Shown here piece by piece: positions 1 through 12,116 of a DNA stretch of 64,000 nucleotides. The stretch comes from Linum tenue (taxonomy: Eukaryota > Streptophyta > Magnoliopsida > Malpighiales > Linaceae), in assembly GCA_946122785.1 (NCBI GenBank), contig CAMGYJ010000010.1, positions 10,515,467-10,579,466 on the forward strand, in the 5' to 3' direction. Under the pieces are notes generated by a model. The model worked only from the letters and a program-made list of their open reading frames with translations. It made no database searches and was not told the DNA's origin. Positions within the stretch are counted from its first letter, which is position 1. The number at the start of each line of letters is the position of its first letter. A program made the translations under genes and the position numbers.

Positions 1-723
1 CTCATGGTCGCTGTTCGGAGCGGAGCGACCTGGGACGGAGAGAAGGGAGCCGAGGCCGGCGTCGCGTCGCGATTTTATACGATGGAAAGGGTTAGGGGTT
101 CGGACTTCTACAGTTGTCGTTTGTGATTGGAGGCGTAGCGATGGAAAGGAAATTGGAGAGGGAGAGCGCCGCTGCAAGTGTACAACCCTACATCAGTAAT
201 CACTTATCACAGAGCGGGCTCACCTCGCTTGGGCCGCTGGGGGAAGGGGCAGTGGGCTCTTCTGGGCCCAGATGGGCCTTGCCTTTGGGTCTGGACGGGC
301 TTTGTCTTTGAGTCAGTTTTTTAGTTATCCGGTCTTCCGGTTTTATACGGTTTTAACCCGGATTGCATTGGTCCGAGTTTTTTGCTAATACAAGGACCGA
401 AGACGGGATTTTTTATTTTACATCCAGTCCCGGTCTTAAAAGGTCCGGGTTATACGGTCCGACTTTCGGTTTTATATCCGATCCCGGACCAAATAGCTAA
501 CCTAATCATGGTAACAATTTTGTAAACAAAATGTCACGCGTCCATCTAATGATAACGAAGCGCCCAACACCTAATGGTACTATTGTGGGCACTGTAATTA
601 TACAGGTGGTGTTGTAAGCAGTATAGTCGGCTTCGCATGCAACATGTACATAACATTAGTAATATGTTTCCTGAACTTGCAAGAATTCATAATTTATTTT
701 TGGGATTTTGTGATATTATAAAG
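1..723. other. Region upstream of the CDPK fragment, no kinase exon seen
   Basis: No protein kinase motif (VAIK, HRDLKPEN-like, DFG, APE) is readable on the plus strand before the junction-domain exon. Positions 300-500 are built from repeated tracts of the type 'GGTTTTATACGG' and 'GGTCCGGGTT', like the GG/CC-rich ends of small DNA transposons. This is therefore either a long, repeat-invaded intron whose kinase exons lie before the window, or the break point of a truncated gene. The short ORF at 114-311 has no recognisable content. Confidence 0.5.
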
Positions 724-1736
724 ATCATCCATGGATCCAAGTGGATGGAGAAGCACCTGACATTCCTCTTGACAATGCCGTGTTGGGTAGACTCAAGCAA
801 TTTAAAGCCATGAACAAGTTCAAGAAAGTTGCTCTAAGGGTACGTACGTAGAATCATAACATATCATCCTATTGCATGCAACGCATACATGCAAAATAAA
901 TAAAAAAATATTGACTGATTGATCTGCTGATATTATGGTTCCTAGGTTATTGCTGGGTGCTTATCAGAGGAAGAAATCATGGGACTAAAAGAGATGTTCA
1001 AGGGCATGGACACAGACAACAGCGGCACGATAACCCTCGAGGAACTCAAACAAGGGCTCGCTAAGCAAGGGACCAAGCTTTCCGAAGCTGAAGTCAAACA
1101 ATTAATGGAAGCAGTAAGTTCATTACTAGCTATATATAAACATTTTTTCTTCTCATTATAACCGGCCTTGTTTGTTCATGGACAATATATATGTATAGGC
1201 TGATGCGGATGGGAATGGAACCATTGACTACGATGAGTTCATCACAGCCACAATGCATCTGAACAGGATGGACAGAGAAGAACATCTCTACACTGCTTTC
1301 CAACATTTCGACAAAGACAATAGCGGGTAATGATCATTAATTAGTGACTGAATTCTATTATTATTTGGCTATGTTCATTCTAAATTCATCATTAATTTTG
1401 TTTCATTTTGTATTATGTTGTCATTAGCTATATTACTACGGAAGAGCTTCAGCAAGCTCTCATCGAGTTTGGTATCAATGATGACAAAGAGCTCAAGGAC
1501 ATCCTGTCTGAGGTTGATAGTGATAATGTACGTCGTTATAGGATCTAGACAAAAAAACTTCTCTCATTTAGTGTTTAATTTTTTTTTTTTTTTGCATAAT
1601 TTGGAAACTAATTACAATGCTCTTTCTCTCTCTCATACAGGATGGCCGAATAAACTATGATGAATTTGTTGCAATGATGAGAAAAGGGAACCCAGAAGCT
1701 AACCCAAAGAAGAGGCGTGATACGGTGTTTACTTAA
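724..1736 (+). CDS. Calcium-dependent protein kinase, CPK17/CPK34 type, C-terminal half only (junction domain and four EF-hands)
   Basis: Five coding exons read by eye: 724-839, 946-1113, 1199-1326, 1428-1527 and 1641-1736 (TAA). All introns are GT-AG and the phases join without a break. The first exon begins in mid codon at the conserved N|HPWI of the kinase C-lobe and continues through the autoinhibitory junction ([20 protein letters not shown]). Four canonical EF-hand loops follow: [36 protein letters not shown] and [12 protein letters not shown], each with acidic residues at positions 1 and 12. The C-terminus ([13 protein letters not shown]) is typical of the CPK17/34 subgroup, known from pollen. 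In the whole protein this part binds calcium and releases the kinase. The kinase domain is not in the window, so no function can be claimed for the visible part alone. Confidence 0.9.
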
Positions 1737-2249
1737 TTGATGATTTCGTTATGTCTATGATAGTTAATTAATGATCCTGATATGACTTGTGAAGAGTCCA
1801 ACCTAAGGATTAATCATCTTTTGGATCAAGTTAGTTTGTGAAAAGGAACTTAATTTGTTGGTGGTAAGAGAAATATTAGACAAAAGAAAAATGTGCATGG
1901 GCAACAAACGAAGGATTATACGACCGATATTTTTGTGTGTATTACTACTTCTGTTTGTGTGTGGTGTGCAATGAGAGGGTAGGAAGGGAAAGGTTGTTGT
2001 TCATGTATAAATGTTATATATATCCATCTTTGTAAGTAGAAAAAGATTGGTGAAGTGTTTAGTGGTGGTCTTAAGGGCTTGACTGAAAGTTTGATGGATT
2101 TTCTGTGAACAAATTTTTGGGTATGTTCTTTGTTTGTTGTTGGATGTACTATAAATGTATATATTTTGCTGTCTCCGTCTCTCTATATTTGATGTCTTCA
2201 CTCATAGAATTAGAGGCAATAGGGTTTCTAAATGAACTAATGTAGTACT
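1737..2249. other. 3' flank of the CDPK gene
   Basis: AT-rich sequence following the CDPK stop, probably its 3' UTR and downstream flank. I see no other gene or clear repeat. Confidence 0.5.
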
Positions 2250-4869
2250 ATCCGGGTCAGATCAGGTCCTTAAGGCCTATTTTTTAAGGAAGATCTTAAA
2301 CTCCTTCCAACCAATAGGAGAAGGGGAGAGAGTGATTAGTAATCATTATGTAACTACCTGCCTAATACGTTCAAGGGTAAGACTGGAATATACTAAATAG
2401 TTAATAATATTATTAATTAAAAGGGAAATTGCGGAAACTGACAAAAATGCGGATTGGATTGTTTTCTCGTGCGTTGTTCTCCTCCTAGCCCTAAAACCGC
2501 TTCTCTGCAAAACTCGTCGTCATGCCTCGCTGGAGACGTGCCGTCACAAGCAGCTTCTCTCCTGCTCTCCGCCGACTCGTTGACCTGCCGTAGTCGTCCG
2601 TCGTCTCGCCTCCACTCCGCCGTTAGCAACCGCACAGAGAACTCCTTGCCTTTTTGTCGTCGGTCGTTACCACTGCTCTACTTCGTTGGCGTCTCGTCCT
2701 GCCGGCATACCGATTCCATGGAATTGCCGTTACCATTGCTCTGCTTCTTCGGCGTCTCGTCCCGCCCGCATACCGACTCCATGGAATTGCCAAAGCATGT
2801 TTTGTTTGATAATTTTATGTTAATAACGTAATTTTACCTATTTTGTTGACATTGTTATTAATAACTGGAAAAGGATGATTAATAACAACGACATTAGTTG
2901 TTAATAATTATAGTATAAATGTTAATAATCCAGGTGGAAAAATTTCTTCAGTGTTTACCTGACAGTGTTATTAATAATTGAAGTAGAAATACGTTGACGC
3001 GTTAATAATGAGACTAGGGGTAATTAATAATGGTGTCATTGTTTGTTAATAATTAAAGTTAATAAGTTAAAAATCATCTTTGCATATAAAACTTCAGCGT
3101 CTTTGAGGTTTAATAATTTGAAAAGGGATGATTAATGAAAATGACATTATTTGTTAATAATTATAATTGTAACAAGTTTACAAAATAATCACCGGTCTAA
3201 AGCGTCAACGTCGTGGTGTTCTAAAAACTGGAAAAACATGATTAATAACGACGACATTACTTCTTAACAATTATAATATATATGTTAATAATCAAGGTGG
3301 AAAAATCTCTTCTGTAAATACGTTGACGCGTTAATAATGAGACTAGGGGTAATTAATAATGGTGTCATTGTTTGTTAATAATTAAAGTTAATAAGTTAAA
3401 AATCATCTTTGCATGTAAAGCTTCAGTGTCTTTGAGGTTTAATATTTCGAAAAGGGATGATTAATAAAAATGACATTATTTGTTAATAATTATAGTTGTA
3501 ACAAGTTTGCAAAACAATCATCAGTTTAAAGCATCAATGTCGTGGTGTTTTAACAACTGAAAAAACTACGATTAATAATAACGACATAATTTCTTAATAA
3601 TTATAATAAATTTTTTAATAAGGATACATTAATAATGGTAACAAAACATGTTACTACCTTAAAATTAAAACGTTAACAATGATAACAAAAATATTACTAA
3701 AGAAACACACATTAGCAACGAAACATTAATAATAAAAAGTTAATAGTGGTGACAAAAATGTTGCTTACTTAACAATTAAACGTTAACAATGATAAGAAAA
3801 ATGTTAATAGTGGTGTAAAAAAGTCACTAACTTAAAATTGAAAAACTATGAATTGGTAACAAAACTTTACTAACTGAAAATTAAAACGTTAATAATTATA
3901 ACAAAAATGCTACTAATGGAATACAGATTAGCAACAAAAACGTTAATAATAAAAAGTTAATAGGGGTAAAAAGAAGACTGTTAACTTACCAATTAAACAT
4001 TAAAAATGGAAAGAAAAAACTTAACAATGGTAACTAAAATGCTACTTCTGAAATACATATTAACAATGGACAGGAGTGACGCCGGATGAGGCTTCGTCGG
4101 ACGTAGTGACTGACGACAAGAGACAGACGCAACATGCTGACGACGACAAGCGGCGGGAGCGGGTGAACTCGACGACGGTTGTTGACTGAGAGAAGAAGCG
4201 ACCAGTCTTTCAACAGAATAAAGACGGACAAACTACGGCCAGGACAAAAGACGACTGGCAAACGACGGGTCGTAGAAACTTGCTTGACGGAAATGGGAAG
4301 ATAGCGACGGATCTGTGGAGAGAGAACGTTCGACTTGAAGTGGGAGAAGGGACAGGGCTCGACAACGACGGCTATGGAATCGGCGATGGTGGATTGGGAC
4401 GACCACGGGAACGGGAGCTGGCAGCGACGGCGAGGTGTAAAACAGGAACGGGAGGAGAATCACCTGCCGGCGACGGTGAAGAGCAGGCAGCGACGGCGAC
4501 AAAGGCAGCTGTTTTTTGCGTTGGTGGACTTGAACGACGAATGCAGCGGGAGCTAGCTAACCTCGACGGAGAACTCTTGCTGAGAATCGCCGGCCGGAGA
4601 AGGGACGACCGGGAGAGACCGTTCGCCTGCCGACTGGAGGAAAAATAAACAGACAGCGGGACGACTTGGACGTTTGTTGAAGGAACAATAAAGAGACGTT
4701 TGCGTGCGTTAGGGTTGCAGTTTTTAATTGTTTTGTAGTCTCCTTAATACCCCTAACAACTATTTAACTAATAACTCCCCAATAACTACCTAAAATTGAG
4801 TAAGCCAATCAAAACACTTTAAGATTCTCCTTAAAAAAGAAGCCTTAAGGACCTGAACTTAGGCCTGTC
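2250..4869. mobile_element. Mutator-like non-autonomous element with long inverted ends
   Basis: The left end (TCAGGTCCTTAAGGC followed by TTTTTTAAGGA at 2260-2292) is repeated inverted at the right end (4820-4860). The similarity continues for over 100 bp inward on both sides. The flanks CTAATGTAGTA and CTAAGTAGTA are a plausible imperfect target duplication. The ends next to the inverted repeats are GC-rich (CGTCGTC and GACGACG tracts, 2450-2790 and 4070-4650). The middle is AT-rich with TTAATAAT motifs. No transposase can be read. Long inverted ends suggest a MULE/foldback type, but the superfamily is inferred and the duplication is not clean. Confidence 0.65.
2862..3600. repeat. Tandem repeat of about 330-360 bp inside the element
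   Basis: The block containing ACGTTGACGCGTTAATAATG recurs at 2991 and 3320 (spacing 329 bp), with about 250 bp of near-identical sequence after it. The start of the unit (ACTGGAAAA..GATTAATAA) recurs at about 2862, 3224 and 3552. There are about two full copies and one partial. The first unit carries about 33 bp that the second lacks. Confidence 0.8.
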
Positions 4870-5299
4870 TAAGTAGTATACACAATAATATATGTTCGAA
4901 ACATTTTCCTAGTAGGACGGAAAAGCAAAAACCATGTCGAAAAAGAAATTCGTGATAAACCGATATTAATATATGGATTCAATAACTACGTCGAAAACAA
5001 CACCAGGCGATTTTAGGCTTGGATGATAGAACTATGCTTATAAATTCAGTGGCGAAACTAGGAATTTGAATGAGATGCTAATGGGGAAGGAGGCTAATGC
5101 CTTATGGAGTACTCTATTTTCTAAATTTGCTACCAATTTTACATGTAATGTTAGCTATATTTCAAAGTTGAGAGAGATATAGCCCCTCCTATTTTCAACC
5201 TAGCTCTTCCATTGTTCTATTAAGAGAGATATAGCCCCTCTAACGATATCTCGGGTTTAGTTCCTTCCCCTAACACATAAGGAGTAATGGGTAAGTGAA
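4870..5299. other. Intergenic sequence, no gene
   Basis: No coding signal. At 5049 the string CAGTGGCGAAACTAGG resembles the start of plant hAT MITEs (compare the element at 58479), but I found no matching right end, so this is at most a fragment. Confidence 0.4.
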
Positions 5300-6520
5300 G
5301 ACAAACTATAGTAATTGAGATGTGATCACGTTGTAGTTTGGATACAAATTTACTTGGTCCCAAGACCATGATCATATTTCCTACGGTCTCTCACAACCAC
5401 TTAATCAGGTGGTGAGGGGCGTGTTCTATGGGTTTTTTTAAAAGTATATGTGGAGGTTGAGGTGCCTAATAGATTTCCTCTATTGGAATGCCATCTGGTA
5501 CGACATTATAGCTTGTTTTCATGCTCGGTTCATCGACCCACAACGAAGGTTAAGGTAGGTACTCTATCTAACCTAATTGGATCGTTTCTACCTTTGGTTA
5601 ATAGCCATAATTGAGAAGAATTGAACAATACCCACACAATTCATGCAATACCTTAAATCAGTATAATATCAAGAGTCAATCAAATCAAGAAAATCAATCA
5701 TTCGCCTAACCTAACACATACAACTAAAATTCCACAACATCGAAGTGATAAAGAGTTTAGCTCATGATGTGAGAGATAGCGATACACCAAATAAAGAGCA
5801 TGAAACATCCTAGAATGTTGGGTTCTTACTCTTGCCACTTGATCTTAAACCCTTAGTGATGGATTTGCACTCCAATTGTGATTTGAAGCTCCAATTCTCT
5901 CACTAGCGATCCCCTTCGTCACTTTATCCCTCTACCAACATATACACTTGCTCCCTTATATAGTCAGGAAGTGCAAAGTTCATGGTTGCACGTCACGACC
6001 GTGAACTTTGCAGCTCCACCATGAGTTCGACTGGATGGCACCATTTCACTAACAATCTTCACAGTCTAGGTTAAATCCTCGCAGCCCGAGGCCGTGAGAT
6101 GTCTTCATCTTTCTAGGACTTTGCACACCTCACGCTTTTAGTGTTGGTGTCACGGTTTGTCGTCCGTAACATTTGCACTAGCACGCGAGACATCTTTTTC
6201 CTTATGAGATTCCATTCAATCTTCACGATGTTGATGTAGATGTCATGCCCTGACTGTGAGGAAATGCCCTGAGCCGTGAACTTTGATACTTTTCACCATT
6301 TTGTCCAGTTTTGGCTCCCTTTTGTCCGAATTTTGTTCCTTTTGCCAATCTCGCCAACTAGAACCTGAAAAATACTCAAACATGCAAAATCTAGCATAAA
6401 ATGACTCCAAGGATGATGAAACACAAGACAAACGGCCACGAAAGAGGGGTATAAATATGTATAATTTGGCTTGATGGACCTTTGCAATGGTAGACATTAT
6501 AGATTGTAGGTAGCAAAACA
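5300..6520 (-). mobile_element. Gypsy-type LTR, degenerate
   Basis: Read on the minus strand, 6340-6420 shares an ordered set of short blocks (TTTTATGCTAG, TTTCAGGTTCTAG) with the solo LTR at 44206-45548 and the LTR at 61729-63115. All three have the layout of LTRs of the Tat/Athila gypsy group. As in those copies, the part next to this block is full of self-complementary tracts, for example TGCAAAGTTCATGG pairing with CCGTGAACTTTGCA at 5972-6012. Ends, target duplication and internal region were not found. Boundaries are approximate. Confidence 0.45.
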
Positions 6521-7313
6521 ACTAGCATTTCGATGTCAATGGGAGACAAGGAATTCTACCCCTACCTCAATGTGAAAGATAAACCGAAGTTGGAATCTTA
6601 TCGACTAGTGATACCAAGACACGCAACATTTGTATGAAGGGACTCTAAAAAATGGGCTAAAAACTTTGAACTCGATGGTGGTACTCCTACTTAAAAGGGC
6701 TCAAACTTTCGAGCCTTATATTACAATGTTGCTCATGGCATCACACGTGCCATTTTCGCAAACAAGGGCTCTCTATCTCATGGCTTATAGCAAAAGTGAC
6801 ATTTACTTCGCTTTATTAGCCTCATACGGGGAAAGTGATGATTGAGAGGATGGAAAACTGTAGGAAGGTGAAGCGTTCAAACGTGAATCTGGTTCTCTCA
6901 AGTACCAATTCCCAAACTCCGCTCTCCTCCAACGAAGACGAGTTGCCACGCATGTGAGATAATATCAAGAGCTGAGGTCTCTCAACTTGAGAAGAGGCAA
7001 ACTATCTCCTCTCAAAAAGTCTCGTGAGGAGGAGGGGTGATGAGACGAGAAAGTATCTATTTTAGACCGCCATATTGTGACCTGAAGTGCTTGCATTTCC
7101 CATCATTATCATCATAATACATTGAATAAATGTTGTGTTTGCTTCAAGTGTGTTCTAGCAACCCTAGGATTGCTTTTACATTATTGATGTGCTTTCGGTA
7201 CCATTTTCTGCATTTTCAGGGCCTAGTAGCCTAGTGGACCACTTAGAAGCCATACTGGGACATCGAGCCCAAGTTGTTGGAACAAGGATTCGACGACCGA
7301 AGGTCAAGGGAAA

Positions 7314-7796
7314 ATGGAGCCAACGAGCTCTCTAGAGACTTGTCCAAAACAAACTTTCTACAAATGTACAAGGCCTCAAGCTACGAACATTAGTTATAGC
7401 ATCGTCCTGCCTCAGGTCCATGTGCCTAACTTCGAGTTGCGCACTTCAATAATCCATATGGTCCACAATGTTGGATGTTTTGAGGGCCACGATAACGAGA
7501 ATCCGATAGAGCATATCAAAGCGTATCTAGAAATATGTGAATCTTCACAACACCCATGCGTCGAGGCTGACGCAATACAGCTACGTCTCTTCCCTTTCTC
7601 GCTTACGAGAAAGGCAAAGATCTGGCTATCTTGTCAACCAAAAGAAGCTTTCTTTACTTGGGAGGCATTGGTCCAAGCCTTTATCGAGATTTTTTCCCTC
7701 CATGGAAAACCGACAACCTTATGGACCAAATTGATCGATTCCAGCAGCGACATCATGAGTCATTGTATGACGCATAGGGATGTTATCGAGGTCTAA
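7314..7796 (+). pseudogene. Retrotransposon gag fragment
   Basis: The 160-residue reading frame contains the retrotransposon gag core: a start like HDNENPIEHIKAYLEIC, then LRLFPFSLTRKAKIWLS and a tryptophan-rich TWEALVQAFIE segment. In intact elements this forms the virus-like particle coat. The frame ends in a stop before the rest of gag, and the downstream sequence continues in broken frames up to the zinc knuckle. Confidence 0.75.
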
Positions 7797-8120
7797 TTTA
7801 TACTTTCCCTCGTCATGGGTTTGCACAAATAGTCGGCATCTTCAGCAAGGCCCTCGATCTAAACAGCACAGTAATGGTGAGTAAATCAAGCTATCGAAGG
7901 TGACGTGTCTCAAATGACCGCGCAACCTGCACTCGAGTACTACGCTTCAATGATCGCCAAGTCTCGAAACTAGTCAATGAGGACTGCTTTTGCAACAGTA
8001 AATATAGCATAATAGCCAGATGACTCTCTTGCCAACATACCAAAAGAATTTTTTGCTATAGTTAAGGAGGTGCAAGCACTCAAGATGAGTTAAAACACCT
8101 ATGTCGCGCAACTCTTCGTT

Positions 8121-8162
8121 TGCGAGCGATGCGGCAAGGATGGTCATGATGGGTACAATTGT
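8121..8162 (+). pseudogene. Gag zinc knuckle (CX2CX4HX4C)
   Basis: The 14 residues CERCGKDGHDGYNC match the CCHC nucleocapsid knuckle exactly in spacing. It sits in a broken reading frame between the gag core and the protease remnant, as expected for a decayed gypsy gag. Confidence 0.7.
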
Positions 8163-9710
8163 GGGATTATAGGAAGTATTTCAAACGAGGATTTCAATAT
8201 CATGAACTCACATTACCCTTAAGCCCGTGATTTCAATCGCCCAAACTTTGGGTACCATAACTCGCGACCTCCCAATTCTTCAAATGCCTAGGATCTTCGA
8301 AAATTTCCCTTCTATCAGTTATCGAGCTTGGAGTAAACTACCAAGGAGACAATGGTCTCCCCTAAGAGGGTAAAAACCAGCCAACTATCCAAAAATTACA
8401 TCCACTCCGAACATAACATACTTATGCACCCATTTCACATATTAGGCGAGCTAGAGTATTCAACGGCCTGCACCATATCTTCATGACGCGCAGTGGGATG
8501 GTAGACCTCCACCCATTCCAAACTGGATAAGGAAATCGAATCTCCCACCACTAGGATTCGATAGACACCCTCCATTCAGAGAGAGCAACGCACCTCCTTC
8601 CTTGGAATGCTTAACAGTTGATGAATTACGCGCATATACCCGAGGCTAGGAGGTGACTCTTAAAAACATGGAGCGCAAACTAACTTCCCTTTTGGAACTT
8701 CAAAGACCCAAGAGATAGCCAGAACTCTTCCAAGAAACACGAAAAACAATCCTGAAGAAGCTGTTAAGTAGATTGAGGTCCAATCACCTAGTTCTGACCA
8801 TGTCCTAGTCATGGAAGAGGTTAGAAACTCAGAGGATGTGAAGTTGGATGCTAAGGTTTACTTTTCCCACAGGCCGGAAATAGGCGCCACAGGCGCCCCT
8901 TATAGGATGAACTTGGCGCTACGAGTGCCTATTTTCATGCACCCAGAAAAGACCCTAGAAGCCAAGCCTCTGACCCTTCTAGAACCCTATGGATTACATG
9001 AGCAGGATTTGAGGTCGTCTAGACCAAAAAGGTCCCAAGGGAAATGAATGATGGTTGACGCCGGTTCTTAAGATATTCTCTTTGCTTATTACAAGTTTCC
9101 AAGTGTTATTTAGGGGACAAAAGCAAGTAAGAAATGAAACCCCTAACATGGCAACCATCTCATATGTGGGCGAGGGGAACGAACCAACGAAACTCCTACG
9201 AAAAGTATCACACACCCCTTCTCCGTAAAAATGAAGCATGTAACACAATGAAATCCATCGTAGGCACCTTCTTAACAAAGAAGAAGTCAGAGAGAAACTC
9301 CACGCCTCCTAAGGTTGAGAAGTACCCTCCCAATAGTAAACATGTATGCTAACATTTCTGTGAAGAGGTAAAAAAATATGATGGCAGTTAGCGTCAGGAC
9401 AAGTACTCATGGATGGATTAGCGGCCCCAATGATGAGAATTCTTTCAATTTTGGCAAATAGGGAGACTTTTCCAACCCTCCTAGGGATAAACCTGGCTAG
9501 AATGTGCTCAATGAGTTCATTTCTTTCATAGGAGGGGAATGAGCAGCCATAACAATGTTGGAAGTCCTTACGGATATGTCTGATCCCCTAAGGGCAGTAC
9601 GACAGCTTCTTAAGCATTATCATGAGCAATTTTGCAAGCTCACGATGGGGCACGTACCTTCCCACATGCAACTCTTGGTACTATGAATGCTACCCAATCT
9701 GGGTTAATTC

Positions 9711-10130
9711 GTGATCTCATGTGTTCTCAATGACCATCACGAGATGAAAGCGCTTATAGATTTAGGGTCTAGTCTTAACGTTATGCCCTTTAACATCTTT
9801 AGTTTCTCAACCATTAGGAATGGCAAGGGATTTGAAGGTGGAGATAGGACCATGCATAGCGATCGAGATTACTTTATCCTCTTTCGGAGACCTTTCTTAG
9901 CCACTTCCGACACATTGATCGACGTTTATAAACATCATTTTATGATGAGAATCAACAATGCCGAGTGTACTATCCAAATGATTACTCTGGAAGACCAGAA
10001 AGAGGAATACAATCGGCAATCAAGATCTCTAATTGTTGAATTTTATTGTGAATCCTCAGAAACTCCTATGCCCATCTATGGAGAAGGTGTCGAATGGACA
10101 CTTCCAATCAATATGGAGAAGGAGCGATGA
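9711..10130 (+). pseudogene. Retropepsin (protease) fragment of the gypsy element
   Basis: The 139-residue frame shows ALIDLGSSLNVMPFNIF near its start, a degenerate form of the gypsy protease motif DLGASVNVMP. Further on, LFRRPFLATSDTLIDV resembles the second conserved block (LGRPFLATA). A deletion of some tens of residues seems to join the two blocks. The frame stops before any reverse transcriptase. Confidence 0.7.
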
Positions 10131-10358
10131 AGGAAATTTGCTATCCCCAGATAGCAAGCAAGAGTTTGAGGTGATGGTACATAAGGGTGTACACGCCCAT
10201 TAGAATGAGGCCGAGTATAACCATGGACAAAGGGTGCACGCTCGGTGTCAGGCATTATCCGAGGAATTATGCGGCACAGTAGCAAGTAACGCCGCATGTT
10301 CATAGCCATATGCGAATGCCATGAGTTAGCGGGGAGCGTGGGAGCGAAGGATGGACCT

Positions 10359-10787
10359 TGTCAAAAACTCTAACTAAATCTCATTTTAGGCTTTGTGAAT
10401 ATACTCCTAACGCGGATGTGTTGGCGGCGACGCAAAGCTTCTGCCTGGAGAAGGCACTCATGCTTATCCGAGGACACATTAAATGAAACCACAGACCTCG
10501 TACGATAAAAGACATTCCTGACAAGCACATTCAATGCCACAGAAGGCTTTGTACGATAAAGGACATCACCGATTCCCTTGATGAGGGCATTAAATGTCTA
10601 TCGTACATATGAGAGGAGTATAAATACCCCCTCTCTAACTCATTTATGGTAACTCAACTACCCTCAACTACTATTCAGTTTCTATCCCTAAATCGTTCTC
10701 TCTCTAACTTGAGCATCGGAGAGTGTCTCAAGCTTCCCTGGGAACACTTTTTGAAGGTCATCGTAGGTGTTTCCCTTCAAACTATCA
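10359..10787 (+). repeat. Probable 3' LTR of the gypsy element
   Basis: It starts TGTCAAAAAC directly after a purine-rich tract (GGGGAGCGTGGGAGCGAAGG region) and contains TATAAATACCCC at 10619. It then continues with CTCTCTCTAACTTGAGCATC and a CTTCCCTGGGAACAC block, typical of U5 in gypsy LTRs of the Tat group. The right end (ACTATCA) is a guess, and no matching left LTR was seen. Confidence 0.5.
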
Positions 10788-11121
10788 GTAAGTCTCAAAG
10801 CGTATCCCCATAAAACGCTTAGCACATCTCGAGCAAAAACAACTTGTTTCCCTATTTTTATGTTGCTTGTGACACGTATAGTTCAATGGGAATGGTTCCA
10901 TTTCAATGTTTGCTTTCTCACGGTCTTCTCTTCAACAGTTCAATCTAAATGTCCTTTAATTAAGTAGCTTGGCAATGTTTATGTATTTTCTATGTTTAAG
11001 ACCTTGAGCTATTTGGCGATTTCGAATCCTTCTCTCCTTTCTTCCCCACTTGTGAAATGGAGCAACATCTTTTGCATATTAAGATTTGAATTTCAATCAT
11101 CACAACCTCAAAGTTGTCTTC
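10788..11121. other. Intergenic, no gene seen
   Basis: Nothing recognisable. The ORF at 10767-10967 overlaps the LTR end and has no family features. Confidence 0.4.
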
Positions 11122-11440
11122 TTTCACACCAACACTATGTGCAGCACCAGTGGATCTTTGACCCATATCTCACAGAACTCATTGCTATTGCAATTAGGTA
11201 TACGATCTCTCTTGCAGCTTCTAGAAGTTTGTCTTGTATCATCCTCAAAGTCGATGCAAAAGTTGTTATCCGTCAGCTCAACTTTGGTGTGGCGCAAGAT
11301 TCCATTAGAGGTCTCCTCATTCAAGATTGTCGCCTTTTTTCAGTCTTCTTCTCATTGTATAGATTTTAGTGCAGCTCCACGAACTGCCAACTAGTCTACT
11401 CATAGAGTTGCACATAAAGCATTGTTTCTATATTGGCTAA
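11122..11440 (+). pseudogene. RNase H-like (RVT_3) fragment, LINE-type remnant
   Basis: The plus-strand frame around 11140-11369 reads LTELIAIAIRYTISLAASRS followed by CIILKVDAKVVIRQLN and GLLIQDCRLF. This follows the plant RVT_3 RNase H pattern found in non-LTR retrotransposon remnants (A.L.AIR.GL.LA......ETDA..V...L ... LL.DCR.L). No reverse transcriptase lies next to it. It is probably a stranded piece of a LINE or of a domesticated RVT_3 gene. The catalytic aspartate of the 'VDA' motif is present, the rest is incomplete. Confidence 0.55.
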
Positions 11441-12107
11441 AGTTTTCTTTTGTTAGTGGGATGGGGAGGAATTATGGGTAGTGGTTCTTTCTAACTATTT
11501 TCTTAACATTACTCGAAAAGTGAGGGGGGGGAGTAACACATACTTACGAATTCCTTTATACAAATGTGTCAGACAATGACAATGATAAATCCTCAAAACA
11601 ATATAAGGAGGTTGTTCTTAGGAACCCACATAAACCACTTTTTCCTGCTATCTGCGTGAAGCAAGGAAGGAGTTTTTTGACATTTTATTTTAGCCTGAAA
11701 ATAGCTTTAATTCTAGGCCCAAATCAATCCGCAAAAGACAACATATATAGTTGCTACGTCCTAACAAATCATAAATTTATTATTAGCAAATTGATTCTTG
11801 ATTAAACCCTAAAACTAAAGTGTTGCTTTATATTTTTTTTCGTTGTGTTTATCATATTGATTCACACACCCAATAAACAAAATGAATTAGACATAACTTA
11901 CCCAAGATGACATCACACTAAAAGCCTATAATGATAAAAATTTTCATGCATATTCGATAGTAATATGCCCAATACAATCCATTAATTTGACATTTGTTTT
12001 CGATCTATTTTTTATATATACAAGGCGTCAAAAGTGAGACGACTAACGTATAATCTAAGAGAAACATATTAGTAAGTTGCATTAAGCATGCCAAAAAATT
12101 TCAGTAA
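11441..12107. other. AT-rich intergenic sequence
   Basis: No gene or clear repeat seen. The ORF at 11566-11805 looks like chance. Confidence 0.4.
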
Positions 12108-12116
12108 ATTTACTAG

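Larger units (their letters stand above)
6540..10787 (+). mobile_element. Degenerate Ty3/gypsy retrotransposon carrying gag and protease only
   Basis: In order on the plus strand: a retrotransposon gag domain (7314-7796), a zinc knuckle (8121-8162), an aspartic protease remnant (9711-10130), a purine-rich tract (about 10330-10358) and an LTR (10359-about 10787). No reverse transcriptase, RNase H or integrase is readable between the protease and the purine tract, so either they were deleted or the element was non-autonomous. Many stop codons and frame changes lie between the blocks. The protease motif and LTR style suggest the Tat/Athila side of Ty3/gypsy. I did not find a matching left LTR. 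Confidence 0.6.

Noticed and set aside
2454..2831. 125-residue ORF as a gene
   Set aside because: It lies in the GC-rich end of the Mutator-like element, has a low-complexity composition with internal repeats (PLLCFFGVSS-like twice), and no recognisable domain.
4280..4648. 122-residue ORF as a gene
   Set aside because: Arginine/glycine-rich frame in the other GC-rich end of the same element. Overlapping frames of similar length on both strands point to GC-driven chance ORFs.
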